DNA of 43,121 nt from Pseudomonadota bacterium (GTDB taxonomy: Bacteria; Pseudomonadota; Alphaproteobacteria; Rhizobiales; Xanthobacteraceae), in NCBI GenBank assembly GCA_023388935.1, contig JAEWFG010000091.1, positions 1-43,121 on the forward strand. The letters are read 5' to 3'. The position numbers and the translations under genes were made by a program. Shown here piece after piece: positions 8,189 through 16,495 of the stretch; position 1 is the first letter of the stretch; each line of letters starts with the position of its first letter. The notes beneath the pieces were generated by a model. The model made no database searches and was not told where the DNA came from. It saw nothing but the letters and a program-made list of their open reading frames with translations.

Positions 8189-9405
8189 CGTTGCTCCGCG
8201 AGGTCCGGGTTGCGTAACAACTCGTCGATCAGGCCGGCATAGGCGTTCATAGCGACGGTCCGGTCGAATCGCAATGCCACCTTTACCGCGCGCTCCGCCA
8301 TGGCGCCGTCGTCGGAGCGGGATGCCGCACGGATCGCCTCTGCGAGCCGATCGGCGCAGCCCGGTGTCACGACCCAGCCGAGCCCGTTCTCAACCACCGT
8401 CAGCGCGGCCTCGGCCTCCGGCTCGGAGACCAGCACCACGGGACGGCCGACCGCCAGCAGATTGTAGAACCGGCTCGGCACCGACACCCCCGCAGCGTCC
8501 TTGCGGTACGGAATGATCCACAGATTGGCGGCCGCCAAAAACGCCTCGAGCTTAGCGTCCTCGACGCGAGCCACGAAGGAGACATTGGGCAGGTTCGCGG
8601 CCCCCTGCAACTGCTTCAGTCGCTTGAAGCCAATACCCCAGCCGGAGAGCAGGAAGTGAATGTCCGGCTCGTCCTTGAGCAGGCGCGCCGCCTCGAACAC
8701 AATCTCCGGATCATGGGTGAAGCCGAGATTGCCCGACAGGCCGACGACAAAACGCGCGGAGAGCGCCTTGCGGAACGGATTGTCCGGTGTCACCGGTCGT
8801 GGCCCGGGTACGAGTGTCGCCCAGTTCGGGATGAAGCGGATTTTGTTCCGCGTCATCCCGGAATAGCTCAGCAGCGGCCCCTCCGCATCGCGGCCGATGG
8901 TGATGACGGCACTGAGCGCGCGAAACATCAGGGTGTTGGCGGCGCGCATCGTCCTGGTCACGATCGATCCGGGCTTCAGGAGGCCCGCTGTCACCAGCAC
9001 GTCGGGAAAGAGGTCGTGCATGATCAGCGCCGAGCGCGCGCCCTTGAGCCTTGCCACCGCCGCGACCGCGTAAGGCAGCATGAACGGCGCGGTGACGGTG
9101 AGCACGACGTCCCCTCGCCTTAGCTCCCGTATCAACGCAAAGAAAATGCGGGCCGCGAACAGCAGTTCGGACGCGCCGCGCCGCACCAGCGCGGCCTTTC
9201 CCGCCATCCGGTTCCTGATCGTAACGACGCGCGGCCGGCCGGGGCCGGCCTGCGAAGCCGGCAGCGCGCCGGGCGAGCCCGACAGCACTACGACCTCGTG
9301 CTCGGCGGCGAGACGGCACGCGATCTCGGCCATGATCGCCGCTGTCGTGCTTGGGTCGGGCGGATAGTGCTGGCTCGCGACGACGATCTTGCCTTGAGGC
9401 TGCAT
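8185..9405 (-). CDS. Glycosyltransferase family 4, WbuB-like
   Basis: This is a 406-residue GT-B fold retaining glycosyltransferase. The N-terminal domain starts with KIVVASQHYPPDPSTTAA, the pattern of WbuB-type transferases that add an N-acetylated 6-deoxy amino sugar to a lipid-linked acceptor at the inner membrane. HDLFPDVL around residue 132 and the later PYRKDAAGVSVPSRFYN segment correspond to acceptor- and donor-binding regions. It lies two bases from the WbpM-like gene and overlaps the WbpV-like gene, so all three are probably co-transcribed. The donor sugar is inferred. Confidence 0.88.
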   Translation of the reverse strand: MQPQGKIVVASQHYPPDPSTTAAIMAEIACRLAAEHEVVVLSGSPGALPASQAGPGRPRVVTIRNRMAGKAALVRRGASELLFAARIFFALIRELRRGDVVLTVTAPFMLPYAVAAVARLKGARSALIMHDLFPDVLVTAGLLKPGSIVTRTMRAANTLMFRALSAVITIGRDAEGPLLSYSGMTRNKIRFIPNWATLVPGPRPVTPDNPFRKALSARFVVGLSGNLGFTHDPEIVFEAARLLKDEPDIHFLLSGWGIGFKRLKQLQGAANLPNVSFVARVEDAKLEAFLAAANLWIIPYRKDAAGVSVPSRFYNLLAVGRPVVLVSEPEAEAALTVVENGLGWVVTPGCADRLAEAIRAASRSDDGAMAERAVKVALRFDRTVAMNAYAGLIDELLRNPDLAEQR

Positions 9406-9407
9406 GG

Positions 9408-11321
9408 TCAGGCCGCAGTCGATCCGAATTCCGGGACCGCATCCTTCAGGATCGTCCTGATCGTGGCCCGGTCATCGCGCGCAATCGCCTGCTCCAGCGC
9501 CGCAACCCACTTGCGCAGCGTCTGCATCGGCGGCTCGTTCGGCTGCGCAGCCATGATGCCGGCGACTCCGATCTCGCGGGTCGGCTCCTCGGATGCGAAC
9601 AGGATCTCGTGCAGTCGCTCGCCCGGCCGCATGCCCGTGAACACGATCTCGATGTCGTAGCCGGGCTGGAGGCCGGAGAGGCGGATCATGCGCTCGGCGA
9701 GATCGACGATCTTCACCGGCTGGCCCATGTTGAGCACGTAGACCGAGACGTCCGAGCGCACCGTTCCAAGCGCGTGCGTTGCCGCCGTGATCACGAGGTC
9801 GCAGGCCTCGCGAATGGTCATGAAATAGCGGACCATGTCGGGATGCGTGACCGTCACGGGACCACCGGCCTCGATCTGGGCCTTGAACTTCGGCACCACT
9901 GAGCCGTTCGACGCGAGCACATTGCCGAACCGGACCGAGATAAGCCGCATCTGTGGCTTGGCGGCGCCGCTCCCTGCCGCAAGATCATGGTCGAGCGCCT
10001 GACAGTACATCTCGGCGAAGCGCTTGGTCAGGCCGAGCATCGACACCGGCTCGATCGCCTTGTCGGTCGAGATCATCACCATGGCCTCGGCGCCCGCGGC
10101 AAGCGCAGCGTCGGCGACGTTGATCGAGCCGAAGATGTTGGTCTTGACACCCTCGCTCCAGTCGCGTTCGAGGATCGGCACGTGCTTGAGCGCCGCTGCG
10201 TGGAACACAATGTCCGGCTTGAACTCTGCGATCAGGCGCATGATACGCTCGCGGTCGCGGATGTCGGCGATCCGCCCTTCGATCGTAGCCGCAGTACCGT
10301 GAGTTGCCAGCGCTTCCGTGACCGCATAGAGCGCCGGCTCGGAATTTTCCACGATCAGGAGGCGCGCGGCGCCAAAGGCGACCACGCGCTCGCAGATCTC
10401 GGACCCGATCGAGCCGCCGCCTCCGGTGACGATCACTGCCTTACCCCTGATCAGGGCTTCGAGACGCGCATAGTCGATCTTCTCGCTCGGCCGCAGCAGG
10501 AGGTCCTCGACCGCCACCGCCGTGAGGCGCGGCGTGTCGCCACTCTCCAGCGAAGGCATGCGGTTGACGATCACGCCGAGCTTGCGCGCCCGCATCAGGA
10601 TCGATTCCGGACGCGCCTCCGGCTCGAATGCCGACGGCGTCATCACAAGGCGCGCGATCGGCTTGTTGCGCTTGGCGAAGTCGGCGAGGACGTCCTCGAA
10701 GTCGTCGATTTCGCCCACCACTGGTACGTTGCGGATGAACTGGCCGCGATCGGAGCCCGACGGCGACAACACGCCGACCGGCCAGATTCGCTTGATCGCC
10801 CCGCTCTCGATGCCGCGCAAGAGCACCTCGGCATCCGCGGCACGGCCGATCAGCAGCGTCGGCGCGGCATCCTCGGTCCGCGCGTGCCGCCGCACCCGCG
10901 TATAGCGGAAATAGCGGTACGCCAGGCGCGCCGCGCTGAGGAAGGTGATCTCGAAGAACCAATAGAGGACGATGGTCACCTTGCCGAGAAAGAAGACGCC
11001 GCGAACATTGGGAGCGACGAAGACGTAGTCGAGCACGAGGAGGGCAACCGTCAGCACGGTCGCGACGCGGATGATATTCAGCGCGTCGGGAAGCGAGATG
11101 AAGCGCCATTTCGTCGTGGTCAGGTTGAAGATGAAGAACACGACCACGCTGAAGGCGAGGAAGTAGGGCAGGATCTGGAACAGGAGCGGCAAACGGTCGA
11201 AGAAACCCTCACCGCCCTCGAAGCGCAGATAGAAGGCGGCGAACAGCGCCGCCGTGGTCGCCAGCAGGTCGTGGAGCGCGATCAGGAAATTGCGCAAAGT
11301 GAGATGCGAAAGACGCGTCAT
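9408..11321 (-). CDS. Membrane-anchored UDP-sugar 4,6-dehydratase (WbpM/CapD/WreV-like)
   Basis: This is a large two-part enzyme of 637 residues. Four membrane segments near the N-terminus (LHDLLATTAALFAAFYLRF first) are followed by a CoA-binding-like Rossmann domain (TEDAAPTLLIGRAADAE) and a C-terminal SDR domain with TGGGGSIGSEI and the active-site region ISTDKAIEPVSMLGLTKR. The SMxxxxxK arrangement, lacking the usual SDR Tyr, is typical of WbpM. It converts UDP-GlcNAc to UDP-4-keto-6-deoxy-GlcNAc. The ATG at 11321 (MTRLSHLTL) is preferred, with GGTCGGCGG upstream; 11375 would add 18 residues. It sits in the leftward O-antigen operon after the ligase-type gene. Confidence 0.92.
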   Translation of the reverse strand: MTRLSHLTLRNFLIALHDLLATTAALFAAFYLRFEGGEGFFDRLPLLFQILPYFLAFSVVVFFIFNLTTTKWRFISLPDALNIIRVATVLTVALLVLDYVFVAPNVRGVFFLGKVTIVLYWFFEITFLSAARLAYRYFRYTRVRRHARTEDAAPTLLIGRAADAEVLLRGIESGAIKRIWPVGVLSPSGSDRGQFIRNVPVVGEIDDFEDVLADFAKRNKPIARLVMTPSAFEPEARPESILMRARKLGVIVNRMPSLESGDTPRLTAVAVEDLLLRPSEKIDYARLEALIRGKAVIVTGGGGSIGSEICERVVAFGAARLLIVENSEPALYAVTEALATHGTAATIEGRIADIRDRERIMRLIAEFKPDIVFHAAALKHVPILERDWSEGVKTNIFGSINVADAALAAGAEAMVMISTDKAIEPVSMLGLTKRFAEMYCQALDHDLAAGSGAAKPQMRLISVRFGNVLASNGSVVPKFKAQIEAGGPVTVTHPDMVRYFMTIREACDLVITAATHALGTVRSDVSVYVLNMGQPVKIVDLAERMIRLSGLQPGYDIEIVFTGMRPGERLHEILFASEEPTREIGVAGIMAAQPNEPPMQTLRKWVAALEQAIARDDRATIRTILKDAVPEFGSTAA

Positions 11322-11405
11322 CCGCCGACCGATGAAAATCCCGTTAGATGCAACCTGATCGCGCTGATAGCCCATCTCGGCGAGACTTGCCAGTCGCGCG
11401 GCCGT

Positions 11406-12689
11406 TCAGGAACCGGCTTCCCCCACCTTCGCCCCGGCCTGTTGTGCCCGGATCACCATGCCGCCGGCGACGCCGACGCCGATGACGTACATCCAGCCCT
11501 CATGGAAGTCGAACAGATGGGAATTGAAGAGCGACGTGAAGATGTTCTGCACCACGACCAGCAACCCGATCCAATTGGCAAGTCCGTCGCCGCGAAACAG
11601 GCGCAGATGCAGGAGCCAGATCGCATAAAGAATGACGACACCGACGATGCCCCATTGGACCGCGACGTTCAACGTTTGGTTATGCGGATTGCCGATCACC
11701 TCGGCTGAGGCCTTATAGCCGCTGCCGGTCTTGACCTGCTCGAACAATCGGCGGGTCGAACCCGTGCCGTGCCCCTTGACCGGGGCCTCCGCGAAGAAGC
11801 CGAGAGACTTCCGCCAGAATTCGAGCCGCAGGCCGAGCGAGGTCGGCTCGCCCCGTTCCTTGTAGCCCGTGTAGTCACTCATGAAGGTGTCGGCGGTCTT
11901 GCGCAGTTGCGGCGAGGTCTGCCAGGTGAAAAGGGCGCCGACGACCAGAGCCGCAGCAATGATCGCGATGTTGCGCCACGTGAGGTGAAGCAGCGCGAAC
12001 ACGCCGAGCATGATCGGAACAGTGACGAGCGCGGTGCGCGAGACCACCACAAAGGCCATGTTGACGAAGAAGCTCAGCGCAAGCGCCGTAAGCAGCCCGG
12101 CGAGCCAGTACCGCTTCTCACGCAGCAGCTTCAACACGGGATACGCTAGCGCGACCGCGCACAACGTGAATTCCTGGCTCTGGTCGATGTAGTTCTTGAC
12201 GAAGATGCCGCGCTCGAAATTATCCGGCTTGATCGACAGGCCGGGATAAAAAGCGACCAGCCACGACATCACCGACAGCAGCGCGCATGACACCAGGAAG
12301 GCGATGAAGATCCAGTGACCGCGCCGCGAGCGCTCGAAGTGATAGAGCAGGACAGGTAACACGAGTAACTTGACGGTCGGATTTACCGCATAGAATCGCG
12401 CGCCCCAGGCCGCATCCGACCACAGCGTGCCCACCAGCGCGAGCAGCACCAGCGCGATCGGAGCTGCAGCGATCGGACGCTTCAGCGATTGCAGGAATGC
12501 CTTGATATCGAGGAACGGCACCATGCAGATCAGGAACATCACGTTGAAGATCGCGGTGAGCGAGGTCGACCAGGGCAACGAGGCCGCAGTCAGGATCGCA
12601 AACAGATCGGCCGTCTCGCACCATGCTGCCGGGCTGCGCAAACGCCGCCCCAGCATCTGGCCGATCGTCTCGCGGGCAAGTGCCGTCAC
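11406..12689 (-). CDS. O-antigen ligase / Wzy_C family membrane protein
   Basis: This 427-residue inner-membrane protein has about ten to twelve hydrophobic segments and the large periplasmic loop of the Wzy_C/WaaL superfamily, with GHGTGSTRRLF and NPHNQTLNVAVQWG (the PHN His region used by ligases). It either ligates O-antigen to lipid A-core or polymerises O units; the families are hard to separate by sequence. Position beside hldE and hldD favours ligase. The GTG start overlaps the hldE stop (GTGA), so it is translationally coupled; an ATG 11 codons further in (MLGRRLRS) is possible. Symbol left blank because ligase versus polymerase is unresolved. Confidence 0.85.
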   Translation of the reverse strand: MTALARETIGQMLGRRLRSPAAWCETADLFAILTAASLPWSTSLTAIFNVMFLICMVPFLDIKAFLQSLKRPIAAAPIALVLLALVGTLWSDAAWGARFYAVNPTVKLLVLPVLLYHFERSRRGHWIFIAFLVSCALLSVMSWLVAFYPGLSIKPDNFERGIFVKNYIDQSQEFTLCAVALAYPVLKLLREKRYWLAGLLTALALSFFVNMAFVVVSRTALVTVPIMLGVFALLHLTWRNIAIIAAALVVGALFTWQTSPQLRKTADTFMSDYTGYKERGEPTSLGLRLEFWRKSLGFFAEAPVKGHGTGSTRRLFEQVKTGSGYKASAEVIGNPHNQTLNVAVQWGIVGVVILYAIWLLHLRLFRGDGLANWIGLLVVVQNIFTSLFNSHLFDFHEGWMYVIGVGVAGGMVIRAQQAGAKVGEAGS

Positions 12690-14170
12690 TTGGCCCCTCC
12701 CCGCGCGCGATCGACCAGTGCCGTCGTGCTGAAGCCCTGGAGGATGTCGACCAGCACGACCGTTCCGCCCGCGGCTTCGACCACCTCGTGGCCAACCACC
12801 CGCTCGCGGGTGTAGTCACCGCCTTTGACCAGCACGCTCGGCTTGATCCGGGTGATCAGGTCGATCGGCGTGTCCTCTTCGAAGATGACGACGAGATCGA
12901 CGGCTTCGAGCGCCGCCAGCACCTCGGCGCGCGCGCCCTCGTCCTGGACCGGACGATCGGCGCCCTTAAGCCGCCGCACTGAGGCGTCGCTGTTGAGCCC
13001 CACGACCAGTCGGTCGCAGGCCGCGCGCGCCGCAGTCAGCACCTTGACGTGGCCCGGATGCAGGATGTCGAAACAGCCGTTGGTGAAGCCGACGCGCTGG
13101 CCCTGCCTCTTCCATTCGGCGAGCTGCGCCTCCAGCGCGCCCGGCTTGAGCACAATCTTCTCCTCAGCCGCGAGATAGGCATGCGGCAGGATCTTTCGTC
13201 GCAGCTCGGCCGCGCTCACGCTGGCGGTGCCCTGCTTGCTGACCGCGACGGCAGCCGCCGCATTCGCCATGCGCAGGGCTGTATCCCAGTCCGCGCCCGC
13301 CGCGAGCGATATCGCAAGCGCGGCGGCAACGGTGTCACCGGCGCCGGAGACGTCGCGCACCTTCACGGGGAAAGCCGGAGCATGAACGGCCTCGCTATTG
13401 CGCGGCACCAGCGTCATGCCGTTCTCGCCTTGCTTGACAAGGATCGCCTCGCAATCGGCGAGCCGCATCACGTCTTCGCTGGCATCGACGATGCTCTGCG
13501 TGGTGTCGGCGCGGCTTCGCGTGGCCTCCGAAAACTCCTTGCGGTTGGGCGTGAGCAGGGTCGCGCCGCGATAGATCGCCCAGTTCGGGCTCTTGGGATC
13601 GACGATCACGGGCTTGCCGAGTTTTCGCGCGGCGTCGATCGTGTGCCGGAGCACGCGCGCCGTCAGCACGCCCTTGGCGTAGTCGGACAGCAGCACGATG
13701 TCGGCGCGCGCGATCTGCGGCACGATCGCCTCGATCAACCTGGTCTCGACATCGTCGGCGGCCGGCACCGCCTGCTCCCAATCCGCGCGCAGCATATGCG
13801 TGGAAAAATGCTCGGAGACGAAGCGGACTTTTCGCGTGGTCGGCCGCGACGGATCGCACACCAGCACGCTTTCGACGCCGATTTGCTCACCGAGCGCGGC
13901 TGTGAGCCGCTTGCCCGCATCGTCCTCGCCGACGAGGCCGACGAAGATGCAGCGGGCGCCGAGGGAGGCGACGTTGCGGGCGACGTTGCCGGCGCCGCCG
14001 ACATGGACCTCGCTGCGCTGGGCGGCGATCACCGGCGCTGGCGCTTCCGGCGAGATCCGCGAGACCTCGCCATAGACGAACTCGTCCAGCATGATGTCGC
14101 CGATACAGAGCACCGTGCAGCGGCTGATCGCCTGTGCAAGGGCATCGAAGTTGAGAATGGGCGTCGGCAT
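12686..14170 (-). CDS. hldE: Bifunctional heptose-7-phosphate kinase / heptose-1-phosphate adenylyltransferase
   Basis: This 494-residue fusion makes ADP-D-glycero-beta-D-manno-heptose for the lipopolysaccharide core. The N-terminal PfkB/ribokinase-type domain (about 1-325) has the substrate motif HVGGAGNVARNVASLGA at 56-72 and the catalytic GAGD anion hole at 276-279. The C-terminal nucleotidyltransferase has FTNGCFDILHPGH with HPGH at 371-374. Length matches HldE/RfaE fusions. It lies 12 bases downstream of hldD, which acts next in the pathway, and its stop overlaps the ligase-type gene. Confidence 0.97.
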   Translation of the reverse strand: MPTPILNFDALAQAISRCTVLCIGDIMLDEFVYGEVSRISPEAPAPVIAAQRSEVHVGGAGNVARNVASLGARCIFVGLVGEDDAGKRLTAALGEQIGVESVLVCDPSRPTTRKVRFVSEHFSTHMLRADWEQAVPAADDVETRLIEAIVPQIARADIVLLSDYAKGVLTARVLRHTIDAARKLGKPVIVDPKSPNWAIYRGATLLTPNRKEFSEATRSRADTTQSIVDASEDVMRLADCEAILVKQGENGMTLVPRNSEAVHAPAFPVKVRDVSGAGDTVAAALAISLAAGADWDTALRMANAAAAVAVSKQGTASVSAAELRRKILPHAYLAAEEKIVLKPGALEAQLAEWKRQGQRVGFTNGCFDILHPGHVKVLTAARAACDRLVVGLNSDASVRRLKGADRPVQDEGARAEVLAALEAVDLVVIFEEDTPIDLITRIKPSVLVKGGDYTRERVVGHEVVEAAGGTVVLVDILQGFSTTALVDRARGGAK

Positions 14171-14182
14171 GATCCTGGGGCC

Positions 14183-15163
14183 TCAGCGGAAGCGGTCGGG
14201 CCGGTCGAGATAGTCCCCGACATAGGCCTTCACCGCGTCCTCGAGCGCCGTGAAGCCACCGTTGTAGCCGGCGCGGTGGAGGCGATCGACCTCGCTCTGG
14301 GTGAAGTATTGATAGCTGCCGCGAATCGATTCGGGCATGTCGACATATTCGATGTTGGGCCTCGCGCCGAGCGCGGCATAGGCCGCAAGCATCAGGTCTT
14401 TGAAGCTGCGCGCCTTGCCGGTTCCGACGTTGAAGATACCGGACACCGATGGCGTTGCGAGCAGCCACGTGACCACGCGCACGACGTCATCGACATAGAT
14501 GAAATCGCGGCGCTGGTCGCCGTCGGCGACGCCCTCGCGGTGCGACTTGAACAATTGCACGACGCGGCCCGCCCTCAAATCGTCGAAACGGCGCGCCAGC
14601 ACGCTCATCATCGAGCCCTTGTGGTACTCGTTGGGGCCGAACACGTTGAAGAATTTCAGGCCCGCCCATTGCGGCGGCAGCTTCTCGCCGCGCGCAACGC
14701 GTTCGGCGACGGCGAGATCGAACAGGTGCTTGCTCCAGCCGTAGAGGTTCATCGGCCGCAGTTTTTTCAGTGCAGGCAGCGATTCGTCGTCGTCAAAGCC
14801 TTCCGCGCCGTCGCCGTAGGTCGCAGCGGACGAGGCGTAGATGAATTGCACTGCATTTGCCGTGCACCAGTCGAGCAGGCGCATGGAGAGGCGGAAATTG
14901 GTCTCGATCACGAGGTCGCCGTCGGTCGCGGTGGTCTCGGAAATCGCCCCGAGATGGATCACGGCATCGAGCTTGCGGCCATTCAGCCAGTCGAGAAGTT
15001 CGGCCGGAGGAACGATATCCGCAAGCTGCCGCTTGGCGAGGTTGCGCCACTTGCCTTCGGTGCCGAGCAGGTCACACACGACCACGTCGCTGCGGCCCGC
15101 CTCGTTCAGCGCGGCGACCACATTCGATCCGATAAAACCGGCCCCGCCGGTCACCAGCAACAT
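14183..15163 (-). CDS. hldD: ADP-L-glycero-D-manno-heptose-6-epimerase
   Basis: The enzyme (326 residues) inverts C6 of ADP-D-glycero-D-manno-heptose to give the L-glycero form used for core heptose. It is an extended SDR with GGAGFIGSN at residues 6-14, a YASSAATYGDG segment, catalytic YGWSK, FFNVFGPNEYHKGSM and RRDFIYVDDVV typical of HldD. The ATG at 15163 puts the Rossmann motif at the N-terminus and has AGGTAG five bases upstream; an open frame to 15295 has no family match. It heads the leftward operon and is divergent from waaF, with a 157-base shared promoter region. Confidence 0.96.
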   Translation of the reverse strand: MLLVTGGAGFIGSNVVAALNEAGRSDVVVCDLLGTEGKWRNLAKRQLADIVPPAELLDWLNGRKLDAVIHLGAISETTATDGDLVIETNFRLSMRLLDWCTANAVQFIYASSAATYGDGAEGFDDDESLPALKKLRPMNLYGWSKHLFDLAVAERVARGEKLPPQWAGLKFFNVFGPNEYHKGSMMSVLARRFDDLRAGRVVQLFKSHREGVADGDQRRDFIYVDDVVRVVTWLLATPSVSGIFNVGTGKARSFKDLMLAAYAALGARPNIEYVDMPESIRGSYQYFTQSEVDRLHRAGYNGGFTALEDAVKAYVGDYLDRPDRFR

Positions 15164-15320
15164 TCTACCTACCCTGCCCAATTTCTTGAGGCCCGGTCCT
15201 GCCGTAGCGCATGATCCACCAAAGTGTAAGCGGTTTTGGGATCGGCGCGGTCCCGGCTTTACGTGCCGGCCCGGAGCGGCTAACCGAACCGCCATATCAG
15301 CGCACCGGCCCCATTAACGA

Positions 15321-16379
15321 ATGAACAAAGATTCGCAATTTGGCGGAAATGCAGATCGGAGCGACACAAGCCCGATCCTGATCATTCCTTACATGTGGAT
15401 CGGCGATTTCGTCCGGAATCACACCGTCGTCCGGGTGCTGAAGGAGCGTTGGCCGAATCGGCCGGTCGATCTCCTGACCACGTCCCTGTGCGCCCCGCTG
15501 GTCGACTACATGCCCGGCGTGCGCCAGGGGATCGTCTGGGACCTGCCTCGTAGCCGGCTCGCCGTGAGCCGCCAGTTCGGCCTGGCGAAGCTCCTGCGCG
15601 AGCGGAACTATGGCACTGCCCTGGTACTGCCCCGGACCTGGAAGGCGGCCATCGCGCCGGCGCTGGCCGGCATCCCCGAACGGGTCGGCTTCGTTGGCGA
15701 GTTCCGGTTCGGCCTGATCAACCATTGGCGCTGGGGCGAGAAGCGGCTACCCCGCTTCATCGATAAGAACGCCGCCCTCGCCCGGCCCGACGGCGCGCCT
15801 CTGCCCCCGGAATGGCCGGTGCCGCAACTGCGCGTCCCGGCCGAGGAGATCGCGCGCTGGCGGCAAGCCAACGGCCTGAGCGCCGGGGCCGCCGTGGCGC
15901 TCGCCCCCGGCTCGGTCGGCGTCTCCAAGCGCTGGACCTACTATCCGGAGGCCGCCCGGCTGCTGGTCGAGCGGGGGCTGGAGGTTTGGGTGGTCGGCGG
16001 CCCCGCGGAAAAGGGCCTCGCCCAGGAAATCGTCGCGGCGGGCGGCCCGGGGGTCCGGGACCTCACCGGCAACGATTTGCGCAACGGCGTGCTGGCCATG
16101 GCCGCGGCCGGCGTCGCCATTTCCAACGATTCGGGCCTGATGCACATCGCGGCCGCCCTGGGGACGCCCACCATGGGCATCTTCGGCCCGACCAGCCCCT
16201 ACCTCTGGGCGCCGCTCAATGGCCTTGCTGCGACCGTGGTCCAGAACAAGTGCGTGCTGTCGTGCCAGCCCTGCCAAAGCACGATCTGCCGGATGAACGA
16301 TCACCGCTGCATGCGGGATATCGCGGCGAGCGAGGTGGTGGAGATCGCGCAGCGGGTGCTTGGGGAGCGAGCCCATTAA
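15321..16379 (+). CDS. waaF: ADP-heptose:LPS heptosyltransferase II
   Basis: This 352-residue GT9 enzyme adds the second heptose to the inner core on the cytoplasmic face. It has the N-terminal ILIIPYMWIGDFV segment, the nucleotide-sugar-binding motif ISNDSGLMHIAAALGTP (about 268-284) followed by GIFGPTSPYLWAPL, and a Cys-rich tail with SCQPCQ and RCM. It sits next to hldD and hldE, so core heptose synthesis and transfer are grouped. A second, truncated copy of its last 320 bases occurs as a direct repeat at 21351-21680, beyond the efflux genes, so the 3' part of this copy may have been exchanged by recombination. Heptosyltransferase I is the alternative. Confidence 0.93.
   Translation: MNKDSQFGGNADRSDTSPILIIPYMWIGDFVRNHTVVRVLKERWPNRPVDLLTTSLCAPLVDYMPGVRQGIVWDLPRSRLAVSRQFGLAKLLRERNYGTALVLPRTWKAAIAPALAGIPERVGFVGEFRFGLINHWRWGEKRLPRFIDKNAALARPDGAPLPPEWPVPQLRVPAEEIARWRQANGLSAGAAVALAPGSVGVSKRWTYYPEAARLLVERGLEVWVVGGPAEKGLAQEIVAAGGPGVRDLTGNDLRNGVLAMAAAGVAISNDSGLMHIAAALGTPTMGIFGPTSPYLWAPLNGLAATVVQNKCVLSCQPCQSTICRMNDHRCMRDIAASEVVEIAQRVLGERAH
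16059..16370 (+). repeat. Direct repeat, left copy (waaF 3' end)
   Basis: This stretch of waaF matches 21351-21662 in the same orientation with no gaps and roughly 25 mismatches, about 92% identity counted by eye. Similarity begins sharply at GACCTCACCGG in both copies and fades near the ends of the two reading frames. The pair brackets the efflux operon. Confidence 0.9.
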
Positions 16380-16495
16380 CGCCACGGGTATGCCTGGTCT
16401 GGCCCGCTCCAGTCTCGGAAGCGACTATCAAGCCAGCTTCGGTGCGTGCCGACTTTGGGACCAAAGAGCTGACGTCAAGCGCCTATAGTCAGTGC

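Noticed and set aside
9987..11708. A 573-codon open frame opposite the WbpM-like gene.
   Set aside because: It overlaps the dehydratase and ligase-type genes and has low-complexity charged composition; it is an antisense shadow.
13049..15214. A 721-codon open frame on the plus strand opposite hldE and hldD.
   Set aside because: It spans two well-supported genes and the gap between them on the other strand, and its translation is Arg/His/Asp-rich without domains, as expected for antisense of GC-rich codons.
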